Source of the DNA: CAXMNX01 sp051009475
GTDB taxonomy: Bacteria > Pseudomonadota > Alphaproteobacteria > Rhodobacterales > Rhodobacteraceae
Assembly: GCA_051009475.1 (NCBI GenBank)
Contig: JBPCWO010000266.1
Location: forward strand, 1-6,935
Direction: 5' to 3'
DNA length: 6,935 bases
The position numbers and the translations under genes are program-made. Positions 1 to 5,372 of the stretch are shown piece by piece. Numbering within the stretch: position 1 is the first letter of the stretch; every line of letters starts with the position of its first letter. The notes beneath the pieces were generated by a model. That model was not told the origin of the DNA, did not search any database, and was given only the letters and a program-made list of their open reading frames with translations.

Positions 1-124
1 GAACTCCGGCCTCGTTGTCGACAACAACCGCTAGCGTGTGCCGCTCGATTCCCTGTTCGTGATAGTCACGAAGATCATAGGCCGAATGGCTGGACGAGCC
101 TTTTTTGATTTTGAGCGCTGACAT
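1..124 (-). CDS. ilvN: Acetolactate synthase small (regulatory) subunit, N-terminal part, cut by window edge
   Basis: This is the regulatory subunit of acetohydroxyacid synthase. It binds the catalytic subunit IlvB, stimulates it and confers feedback inhibition by branched-chain amino acids. Only the first 41 codons lie in the window, starting at the ATG at 124-122. The visible protein has a polar head of about 27 residues (starting MSALKIKKGSSSHSAYDLRD) and then HTLAVVVDNEAGV, the typical first beta strand and turn of the IlvN ACT domain. The ATG lies 48 nt after the ilvB stop codon, so the two genes form one operon. The ribosome site is weak (GGAA about 7 nt upstream). The short polar extension before the ACT domain is longer than in enterobacterial IlvN/IlvH. 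Identification rests on the ACT start plus position after ilvB; the rest of the gene is outside the window. Confidence 0.93.
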   Translation of the reverse strand, partial: MSALKIKKGSSSHSAYDLRDYHEQGIERHTLAVVVDNEAGV

Positions 125-172
125 ATCTTTATTCCAATTCAATTTCGGGAATTCGCGTAGGTTGCGGTTTTC

Positions 173-1933
173 CTAAACCAACACCGCCCCGCCTTCTTTT
201 ATAGCGTCGCTGGTCGAAGCCTCGCCGAGCAGCATGGTGTTGTGCGCCTCGCCGGACGGGATCATCGGGAAACAGTTTTCGTGCTTCTCGACCATACAGT
301 CGAAAATAACCGGCCCGTCATGATTAATCATTTCCATGATCGCATTGTCCAAGTCTTCCGGGTGCTCGCACAGGATGCCTTTCGCGCCGAATGCTTCAGC
401 GAGCTTTACAAAGTCGGGCAGGGCCTCGGACCAAGAGTGAGAATACCGCTCGCCGTGCAACAGCTCCTGCCACTGGCGCACCATGCCCAAACGCTCGTTG
501 TTCAGGATGAATTGCTTTACCGGAAGGCGATACTGCGCCGCGGTTCCCAGTTCCTGCATATTCATCAACCAGGAGGCTTCGCCGGCGACATTGATCACCA
601 ATGCATCCGGATGCGCCATCTGGACGCCAATTGACGAGGGAAATCCGTAGCCCATCGTGCCAAGTCCGCCAGAGGTCATCCAGCGGTTCGGCTCATTGAA
701 ACCCATATACTGCGCTGCCCACATCTGATGCTGGCCCACTTCGGTGCAAACAAACCTATTTGGATGGTCCTTCGTCAATGCTTCCAGCCGCGCGATCGCC
801 TGTTGCGGTCGAATCGTCGATCCCTCTTGCTTGAATGCCAGGCAATCGACTTCACGCCATTCTTCGATCTGCGACCACCATTTCTTGACGGCGCCGCCGT
901 CAGTTTTTCGTCCGCGGCTCTTCCAAATACGCAGCATATCTTCCAATACGTGTGCCACGTCACCGATGATTGGCCAGTCGACATGGATCACTTTGTTAAT
1001 CGAAGAAGGATCGATATCGACGTGCGCCTTTTTTGAGTTAGGACTGAAGTCTTGCACACGACCGGTTATCCGGTCATCAAACCGCGCACCGATATTGATC
1101 ATCAAATCACAGTCGTGCATTGCCAGATTGGCCTCGTAGAGCCCGTGCATCCCGAGCATGCCCAACCAGTTCTTGCCAGTGGATGGATAGGCGCCAAGCC
1201 CCATCAGAGTAGATGTTATCGGAAATCCTGTAGCTTCGACGAGTTCGCGCAGCAGTTGGCTGGCTGCCGATCCGGAATTGATCACGCCACCGCCTGTATA
1301 AAAGACTGGCTTTTTTGCCTTTTCCATCGCTTCAACCACGGACGTGATAATCGCGATGTCGCCTTTGACCTGCGGCTTGTAGTTCCCCGTTTTGGCGGCC
1401 CTCGGCGACACATATGTTCCGGTGGCAAACTGAACATCCTTTGGGATATCGACCAGAACCGGACCAGGACGACCGCTTTTGGCAACGTGAAATGCCTGGT
1501 GAATTGTGTCCGCCAGTCGATCTGTCTCTCTTACAAGCCAGTTGTGTTTTGTGCAGGGCCTCGTGATGCCGACAGTATCGGCCTCCTGAAAGGCGTCGTT
1601 GCCGATCATGAATGTCGGAACCTGACCGGTCAGAACGACGATTGGAATTGAATCCATTAATGCATCAGTCATCCCGGTGACTGCGTTCGTCGCGCCAGGA
1701 CCCGATGTCACCAGGCAAACGCCGGGCTTTCCGGTTGAGCGGGCATAGCCCTCGGCCGCGTGAACTGCGCCTTGTTCGTGGCGGACAAGAACATGCCGGA
1801 TTTGGTTTTGCTGAAAGATTTCGTCGTAAATCGGAAGGACAGCACCGCCGGGATACCCAAATACCACGTCCACGCCCTGATCTTTCAGGGCTTCTACGAC
1901 CATTTTTGCTCCGGTCATCTGTGTCTTCGTCAT
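173..1933 (-). CDS. ilvB: Acetolactate synthase (acetohydroxyacid synthase) large catalytic subunit
   Basis: This ThDP-, Mg- and FAD-dependent cytosolic enzyme joins two pyruvates to 2-acetolactate (valine/leucine branch), or pyruvate plus 2-oxobutyrate to acetohydroxybutyrate (isoleucine branch). The 586 residues match full-length family members. Domains in order: ThDP PYR domain (about 6-170) with FGYPGG and the catalytic Glu of RHEQ (E53); central FAD-associated domain (about 195-335) with ARFDDRITG at 283-291; ThDP PP domain (about 375-560) with the LNNERLGMVRQWQ segment at 477-489. The Mg-binding GDG motif reads GEA (451-453), with Glu in place of Asp. The ATG at 1933 is preferred because AAGGAAG lies 8 nt upstream. 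An in-frame GTG at 1957 would add 8 residues but directly follows the terminator T-tract and has no ribosome site. The gene sits between the attenuator leader and ilvN. Confidence 0.97.
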   Translation of the reverse strand: MTKTQMTGAKMVVEALKDQGVDVVFGYPGGAVLPIYDEIFQQNQIRHVLVRHEQGAVHAAEGYARSTGKPGVCLVTSGPGATNAVTGMTDALMDSIPIVVLTGQVPTFMIGNDAFQEADTVGITRPCTKHNWLVRETDRLADTIHQAFHVAKSGRPGPVLVDIPKDVQFATGTYVSPRAAKTGNYKPQVKGDIAIITSVVEAMEKAKKPVFYTGGGVINSGSAASQLLRELVEATGFPITSTLMGLGAYPSTGKNWLGMLGMHGLYEANLAMHDCDLMINIGARFDDRITGRVQDFSPNSKKAHVDIDPSSINKVIHVDWPIIGDVAHVLEDMLRIWKSRGRKTDGGAVKKWWSQIEEWREVDCLAFKQEGSTIRPQQAIARLEALTKDHPNRFVCTEVGQHQMWAAQYMGFNEPNRWMTSGGLGTMGYGFPSSIGVQMAHPDALVINVAGEASWLMNMQELGTAAQYRLPVKQFILNNERLGMVRQWQELLHGERYSHSWSEALPDFVKLAEAFGAKGILCEHPEDLDNAIMEMINHDGPVIFDCMVEKHENCFPMIPSGEAHNTMLLGEASTSDAIKEGGAVLV

Positions 1934-1959
1934 CGCGCTGTCTTCCTTGTGTCTCACGC

Positions 1960-1988
1960 AAAAAAAAGCCCCCGGGGCTTCCGAGGGC
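1960..1988 (-). terminator. Intrinsic terminator in the ilvBN leader (attenuator)
   Basis: Read on the minus strand, GCCCTCGG (1988-1981), a 5-nt loop and CCGGGGGC (1975-1968) form an 8-bp GC-rich stem with one G-U pair, directly followed by eight T residues (1967-1960). This is a textbook rho-independent terminator. It lies between the leader peptide and ilvB, so on its own it would stop the ilvBN transcript before the structural genes. The first three bases of its 5' arm also belong to the upstream inverted repeat, which makes the two structures compete. Confidence 0.92.
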
Positions 1989-2028
1989 GCATGGGTTCGT
2001 TCAGGGATCCGTTACCGGCCCATGCGCC
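1986..2028 (-). promoter_or_regulatory. Perfect 10-bp inverted repeat, probable antiterminator
   Basis: On the minus strand GGCGCATGGG (2028-2019) and CCCATGCGCC (1995-1986) are exact reverse complements separated by 23 nt. The 5' arm lies inside the last codons of the leader peptide (within TGG CGC ATG GGC) and the loop holds its stop codon. The 3' arm shares GCC (1988-1986) with the base of the terminator stem. If this hairpin forms, the terminator loses its three basal GC pairs. A ribosome that reaches the leader stop codon would cover the 5' arm and favour the terminator; a ribosome held at the Ile/Leu/Val codons would leave it free. The antiterminator role is inferred from this geometry. 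Confidence 0.75.
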
Positions 2029-2059
2029 ATGTCCTAACTACCACGAGAATCCGCTCCAT
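2012..2059 (-). CDS. ilvBN leader peptide (branched-chain amino-acid attenuation), 15 aa
   Basis: A small reading frame encodes MERILVVVRTWRMGR and then TAA. Five consecutive codons (ATT CTC GTG GTA GTT) specify Ile-Leu-Val-Val-Val, exactly the end products of the pathway that the downstream ilvBN genes start. GGAG lies about 7 nt upstream of the ATG. A promoter lies about 30 nt further up and an intrinsic terminator begins 23 nt after the stop codon. The peptide itself is unlikely to have a function; its translation would sense charged Ile, Leu and Val tRNA, as known for enteric ilv leader peptides. No sequence similarity to the enteric IlvL/IvbL peptides is claimed, only the same logic. The frame is too short for ordinary gene finders and would normally be missed. 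Confidence 0.85.
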   Translation of the reverse strand: MERILVVVRTWRMGR

Positions 2060-2087
2060 AGGGAGGCTCCTAAGCTAAAGTGGAGGG

Positions 2088-2116
2088 ACACTAGGCGGGT
2101 CAGAATTGGTCGTCAA
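2088..2116 (-). promoter_or_regulatory. Sigma70-type promoter of the ilv leader-ilvBN operon
   Basis: On the minus strand TTGACG (2116-2111) and TAGTGT (2093-2088) are spaced by exactly 17 bp, a near-consensus -35 and an acceptable -10. Transcription would start near 2081, giving a short untranslated stretch of roughly 20 nt before the leader peptide ATG at 2059. A perfect palindrome GGAAATTTCC (2128-2137) lies just upstream of the -35 box, about 50 bp before the predicted start, where an activator or the RNA polymerase alpha subunit could bind; that part is speculative. Confidence 0.75.
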
Positions 2117-2274
2117 CAGGGAATTAGGGAAATTTCCGGTCGCGAAGAGCTGTGTGTTTTTTCGATAATTGCAAACCAGACGCGGAATTTGGAATTTAAT
2201 TTAAGGCACTCAGCTGCGAGTTTGGGCGCGAATGCGTCTTATCCTTGTCCGACCAGAAAGCTAGAGTAAGTGGT
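2117..2274. other. Intergenic region between the divergent ilv operon and the yihY/brkB-family gene
   Basis: This AT-richer spacer holds the palindrome GGAAATTTCC (2128-2137) next to the ilv promoter and a tandem GGAATTT GGAATTT (2184-2197) followed by TTTAATTTAA-like sequence. A promoter for the plus-strand membrane protein gene must lie here, but no -35/-10 pair with proper spacing was convincing: TTGCAA at 2169 is followed by the AT-rich run at a spacing that does not fit a good -10 box. No RNA gene or further reading frame was recognised. Confidence 0.5.
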
Positions 2275-3147
2275 ATGCGTAACACACCGAGTACCCGAAC
2301 CCTTCGGCACTGGCTACAAGTTATTGGGCGTATATTTTGGCGTTCATTTGTCGACCAGATTGGCCTGATCTCGGCGGGTGTCGCCTTTTATGCGCTACTA
2401 GCAATTTTTCCGGCTATCGCCGCGCTCGTGGCATTAGCGGGTCTATTTGCCGACCCGGGCGCAGTTATCGAACAATTGGAAAATCTTGGCGACATCATGC
2501 CGGATCAGGCCGCCGCAATCATACTAGACCAGGCCAAAAAAGTTGCCGGCGCATCGAACGAGGGATTGTCGTTGACGCTTACTTTGGGCGTAATTTTTGC
2601 GATTTACCTTTCGACCCGAGCCACAACTGGTTTGATACATGGGTTGAACGTTGCGCATCGATGCAAGGACAATCGCGGATTGATTGCCTATTGGTCGACA
2701 GTCATTCTACTGACTATTGGATTGATGCTCGGTGCAGTTTTGATGTCTCTACTTTTGGTCGGTTTGCCAACGGTTTTGGCCTTCTTACCTTGGGCCCGAG
2801 AAACCTTTCAGGCGGTGGCTACGTCGAGATGGATTGTCGTGGTGTTTGTATTACTTTCAGGCTTGTCATTTGTGTTTCGGTTTGGCCCAGCAGACGCGCA
2901 ACACAGATGGGTCTGGTTCTCGCCGGGTATCTTTTTGGCTGTGATCCTCTGGTTTGCGGCTTCTCTCGGATTTGCCGCCTACGTTGAGAATTTTGGAAGA
3001 TATAACGAAACCTTTGGTAGCCTAGGTGGCGTCATCGTATTGCTAACCTGGCTGTGGTTATCCGCTTATATTGTCTTGATGGCTGCAATTGTGGATTTCG
3101 AGTTCGGCAGATTGCAGACATCACGACCGGGGCCCGCAGAAGTCTAA
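2275..3147 (+). CDS. YihY/virulence factor BrkB family inner-membrane protein
   Basis: The product is an integral membrane protein of 290 residues, close to the usual length of the YihY/BrkB family. Family marks are ISAGVAFYALLAIFPAI in the first membrane segment (32-48) and the C-terminal YNETFGSLGGVIVLLTWLWL (243-262), the most conserved stretch of the family. About six hydrophobic segments are visible at roughly 31-58, 99-117, 137-170, 186-202, 214-237 and 248-272, with a polar amphipathic loop at 60-95. The molecular role is not known; older RNase BN names for this family are wrong, and BrkB was linked to serum resistance in Bordetella. The ATG at 2275 was chosen because the protein then starts just ahead of the family domain; a TTG at 2245 would add 10 residues, and neither start has a strong ribosome site. 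The gene stands alone, divergent from ilvBN and separated from the TRAP genes by a terminator. Confidence 0.88.
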   Translation: MRNTPSTRTLRHWLQVIGRIFWRSFVDQIGLISAGVAFYALLAIFPAIAALVALAGLFADPGAVIEQLENLGDIMPDQAAAIILDQAKKVAGASNEGLSLTLTLGVIFAIYLSTRATTGLIHGLNVAHRCKDNRGLIAYWSTVILLTIGLMLGAVLMSLLLVGLPTVLAFLPWARETFQAVATSRWIVVVFVLLSGLSFVFRFGPADAQHRWVWFSPGIFLAVILWFAASLGFAAYVENFGRYNETFGSLGGVIVLLTWLWLSAYIVLMAAIVDFEFGRLQTSRPGPAEV

Positions 3148-3242
3148 TTCTCGTTGCTCATCGTGTGCACGCGTCAAATAACCACATTCTGAGTGTTTTC
3201 CTTTAGTGAACCAGCGGTTAGAGTTGGCCCACTTGCAACGAT
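3148..3242. other. Spacer after the BrkB-family gene, probable TRAP promoter region
   Basis: This region lies between the brkB-family stop codon and the intrinsic terminator. It contains one copy (3176-3187) of the 12-bp sequence AAATAACCACAT that recurs at the dctP start codon (3278-3289). No tRNA or reading frame with a ribosome site was recognised, and no promoter with good -35/-10 spacing was found, although any promoter dedicated to the TRAP operon must lie here or further upstream. Confidence 0.4.
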
Positions 3243-3289
3243 CCGCCTGCTCAAGGCGGGCTTTTTAGTATGGGAGGAAATAACCACAT
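3176..3289. repeat. 12-bp direct repeat flanking the dctP leader region
   Basis: AAATAACCACAT occurs exactly at 3176-3187 and again at 3278-3289, 102 bp apart. The second copy starts within the dctP ribosome site and ends with the A and T of its ATG. The first copy has no AGGAGG-like sequence before it and does not start a gene. The intervening DNA contains the terminator hairpin. The origin (duplication, protein site or chance) cannot be told from one sequence. Confidence 0.6.
3243..3266 (+). terminator. Intrinsic terminator just upstream of dctP
   Basis: CCGCCT (3243-3248), a 5-nt loop GCTCA and AGGCGG (3254-3259) form a 6-bp GC-rich stem, followed after GC by TTTTT (3262-3266). It would end transcripts of the BrkB-family gene. 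Only 21 nt separate its T-tract from the dctP ATG, and they are largely occupied by the ribosome site, so no promoter fits between. TRAP transcripts must either read through this hairpin or carry it as part of their leader. Confidence 0.75.
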
Positions 3290-4373
3290 GGATCGTCGTT
3301 CATTTCTAAAGAACACGGCACTTGGCGGCACTGCGGTTGCGGCAAGCACGCTTGCGGCGCCCGCGTATGCACAAGGCAAACGCACACTGACTATGGTCAC
3401 CTCGTGGGGTCGTGGCCTTGCAGGTGTTTTTGACGCCGCGGTCAAAACAGCTGAAAATATCACTGCGATTACTGACGGGCAACTCACCGTTGACGTGAAA
3501 GCAGCTGGCGAACTTGTTGGCGCCTTTGAAGTTTTTGACGCCGTTACTGCTGGTCAGGCTGATATGTACCACGCGGCTGACTACTACTTCATCAACCAAC
3601 ATCCGGGCCTTGCGTTCTTCACGGGCGTGCCCTTCGGTATGACCGCGACCGAACTCAACAACTGGTACTACCATGGCAACGGCATGGCGCTCCATGATGA
3701 GGTTGGCGAGATATTTGGGCTGAAGTCGTTCCTCGCCGGGAACACCGGCACTCAAGCTGGCGGTTGGTTCCGCAAAGAAATCAACGGCCCCGAAGACTTC
3801 AATGGCTTGAAGTTCCGGATGCCGGGTCTAGGTGGTCGCGTGCTTGGCAATATGGGCGCCAGCGTTCAGAACCTGCCAGGTGCGGAAGTGTATCAGGCGC
3901 TTGCGTCGGGTGCGATTGATGGCACCGAATGGATCGGACCTTGGGCGGACGAGAAAGCTGGTTTCCAGGAAATCACTAAGTTCTATTATACCGCCGGCAT
4001 GCACGAACCCTCGGCGGGCCTTTCGGTTGCAACAAACCGCGAGGTTTTCGACAGCCTGACACCGGCGCAGCAAGCCGCGATTGAAGTCTCGGCTGGTCAC
4101 GCCAACGTCTGGAACCTCAGCCAGTATCTGAACAACAACGGTGCCGCGCTTGAGCGCCTAAAGGCCGGCGGTGTGCAGGTTCTTGAATTCCCTGACAGCG
4201 TTTGGGATGCGATGTATGCCGCTTCCAGGGACGTCTATGCCGAGTTCATGGGCGACGAGCTATTCAAGAAGATCAACGACGATTACTTTGCGTCGATGAA
4301 GAGCAGCTCGGGTTGGTTGACTCAGTCGATCTCCGCCTATCGCAACCAGCGCGATCGGGTGACTTCGGGCTAA
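3288..4373 (+). CDS. dctP: TRAP transporter substrate-binding protein, TakP-like (2-oxo acid/monocarboxylate type), Tat-exported
   Basis: This is the periplasmic binding protein of a tripartite ATP-independent transporter: it captures an organic acid and delivers it to the DctQM permease. The 361 residues begin with a twin-arginine signal: MDRRSFLK (RR at 3-4), a short hydrophobic stretch, and APAYA before a likely cleavage after residue 28. Family marks are GGWFRKEI (158-165), KFRMPGLGGRVLGNMG (175-190), YQALASGAIDGTEWIGPWAD (202-221) and MHEPSAGLSV. R177 is the expected carboxylate-binding arginine. R162 and the E214-W215 pair correspond to ligand and metal contacts known for the TakP group of 2-oxo-acid binders. 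The exact ligand is inferred; lactate or another monocarboxylate is possible. The start at 3288 follows GGGAGGAAA at 3272-3280; an in-frame ATG at 3270 overlaps that ribosome site and would bury the Tat signal. It is first gene of dctP-dctQ-dctM. Confidence 0.92.
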   Translation: MDRRSFLKNTALGGTAVAASTLAAPAYAQGKRTLTMVTSWGRGLAGVFDAAVKTAENITAITDGQLTVDVKAAGELVGAFEVFDAVTAGQADMYHAADYYFINQHPGLAFFTGVPFGMTATELNNWYYHGNGMALHDEVGEIFGLKSFLAGNTGTQAGGWFRKEINGPEDFNGLKFRMPGLGGRVLGNMGASVQNLPGAEVYQALASGAIDGTEWIGPWADEKAGFQEITKFYYTAGMHEPSAGLSVATNREVFDSLTPAQQAAIEVSAGHANVWNLSQYLNNNGAALERLKAGGVQVLEFPDSVWDAMYAASRDVYAEFMGDELFKKINDDYFASMKSSSGWLTQSISAYRNQRDRVTSG

Positions 4374-4388
4374 AAGCAAAATTGATAC

Positions 4389-4415
4389 GGCGGATTCCGC
4401 ACAGCGGGATCCGCC
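4389..4415 (+). promoter_or_regulatory. Strong 12-bp hairpin between dctP and dctQ
   Basis: GGCGGATTCCGC (4389-4400), loop ACA and GCGGGATCCGCC (4404-4415) pair along all 12 positions with a single T-G wobble. No T-tract follows, so it is not a normal intrinsic terminator. It lies 15 nt after the dctP stop codon. Such hairpins behind a binding-protein gene commonly protect the upstream mRNA from 3' exonucleases, giving more binding protein than permease; that role is inferred here. Confidence 0.75.
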
Positions 4416-4421
4416 AGTCTT

Positions 4422-4439
4422 CTGCTGCTTGAGCAGCAG
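4422..4439 (+). promoter_or_regulatory. Second hairpin between dctP and dctQ
   Basis: CTGCTGC (4422-4428), loop TTGA and GCAGCAG (4433-4439) form a perfect 7-bp stem, six bases after the first hairpin. It ends 8 nt before the purine-rich dctQ ribosome site (4448-4454), so it could also affect dctQ translation. No T-tract follows. Confidence 0.65.
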
Positions 4440-4457
4440 TGAGATGCGGGGGAGTGG

Positions 4458-5360
4458 ATGCTGGACGCCGTCACATGGTTCTTCACGAATATTGCGCTGG
4501 CATTCGTTAACCTCGGATATGCGCTGACACATCCCGAAACGTGGCTTGTTTGGTCAAACAAAGAATCGCTGATGCGATTCATTTACTATGGCGGTTCGTC
4601 CGAGTTTTTCTTTGTTGTTTTCACAGCATTTCTCATCCTGACGGCTATCGGCTTTTGGCGAAACGCCGTCATGTGGCGTTCCGTCCGCATTTTTGAGGGA
4701 TTTGCGAATATCGTCGGACGCACATTCGCCTGGGCGGGTCTGTTGATGGTGATTCAGCAAATCATCATCATCTTCATGCAGCGAATTTTCACATCCGCTC
4801 AAATTTCCGTCGGATTTGGAGCGACATTTACCAAGGACGTCAGTTGGTGGGCCGAAGAACTCAAGCTTTACAACGCAATGATTGTGACGCTTTGCGTGAC
4901 TTATACATTTATTCAAGGCGGGCACGTGCGTGTTGACTTGATCTATTCGGCGGTGAGTTACCGCAAGAAGAAGATGATCGATATGCTCGGGTCGTTGTTT
5001 TTTATGATGCCAGTGGCAGTTCTAACCTGGATGTATGGCTGGTATTTTCTTTGGCGGCACTTGGTAACTCCAAAGCCATCAGCGTCAGACACACTGGAAA
5101 AACTTTTGCTGAAATCGCGTGCACTAAGGTGGAACGTCGAAACGATTGGCTTCAGCCCAAATGGGTTCAACGCCTATTTTCTGTTTAAGTTACTACTGGT
5201 TGCCTACGCCGGGCTCGTGTTCCTGCACGCAATTGCGTTTTTCTATCGTTCCTATCTCGAGTGGAAAGAAGGCCCGGAAAGTGAGGGCAACTATCTCGAT
5301 CGGGACTTTCTTGGCGATGAAGATGCCGAACTTGTCCACGCAATCGAAGAACAACACTAG
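4458..5360 (+). CDS. dctQ: TRAP transporter small permease subunit, enlarged DctQ
   Basis: This is the small inner-membrane subunit, which pairs with DctM to form the permease that imports the substrate from the binding protein, driven by an ion gradient. The protein has 300 residues, clearly longer than a minimal DctQ of about 160-200. The DctQ core is in the second half: a membrane segment around 88-110, WWAEELKLYNAMIVT (130-144), GGHVRVDLI (154-162, the family signature), then segments at about 174-200 and 238-264. The extra N-terminal part adds hydrophobic segments at about 4-22 and 47-66. A hydrophilic loop (202-236) and an acidic tail (270-300) are also present. The start is the ATG at 4458, after GGGGGAG with unusually short spacing. 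It lies 84 nt after dctP, with two hairpins in between, and only 12 nt before dctM. Ligand specificity cannot be read from this subunit. Confidence 0.88.
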   Translation: MLDAVTWFFTNIALAFVNLGYALTHPETWLVWSNKESLMRFIYYGGSSEFFFVVFTAFLILTAIGFWRNAVMWRSVRIFEGFANIVGRTFAWAGLLMVIQQIIIIFMQRIFTSAQISVGFGATFTKDVSWWAEELKLYNAMIVTLCVTYTFIQGGHVRVDLIYSAVSYRKKKMIDMLGSLFFMMPVAVLTWMYGWYFLWRHLVTPKPSASDTLEKLLLKSRALRWNVETIGFSPNGFNAYFLFKLLLVAYAGLVFLHAIAFFYRSYLEWKEGPESEGNYLDRDFLGDEDAELVHAIEEQH

Positions 5361-5372
5361 GGGACCGGCGGC

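Noticed and set aside
1052..1651. Open plus-strand frame of 199 codons across ilvB
   Set aside because: It lies entirely antisense to the well-conserved ilvB gene, has no ribosome site and its translation resembles no known protein; it is a shadow of ilvB codon usage.
1934..1957. Upstream GTG start for ilvB
   Set aside because: It begins three bases after the terminator T-tract, so no ribosome site is possible, whereas the ATG at 1933 has AAGGAAG at proper spacing and gives the usual N-terminus.
2275..3147. Annotation of the membrane protein as ribonuclease BN
   Set aside because: The family once carried this name by mistake; the protein is a polytopic membrane protein with no nuclease motif.
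3148..3266. tRNA gene in the spacer before the TRAP operon
   Set aside because: No cloverleaf arms, T-loop GTTCGA-like motif or acceptor pairing could be found.
3270..3287. Upstream ATG start for dctP
   Set aside because: This ATG overlaps the GGGAGG ribosome site of the next ATG, and the extra six residues would precede a well-formed twin-arginine signal.
4389..4415. Hairpin between dctP and dctQ as a transcription terminator
   Set aside because: No T-tract follows the stem and the next genes clearly belong to the same transporter, so a stabilising or translational role is more likely.
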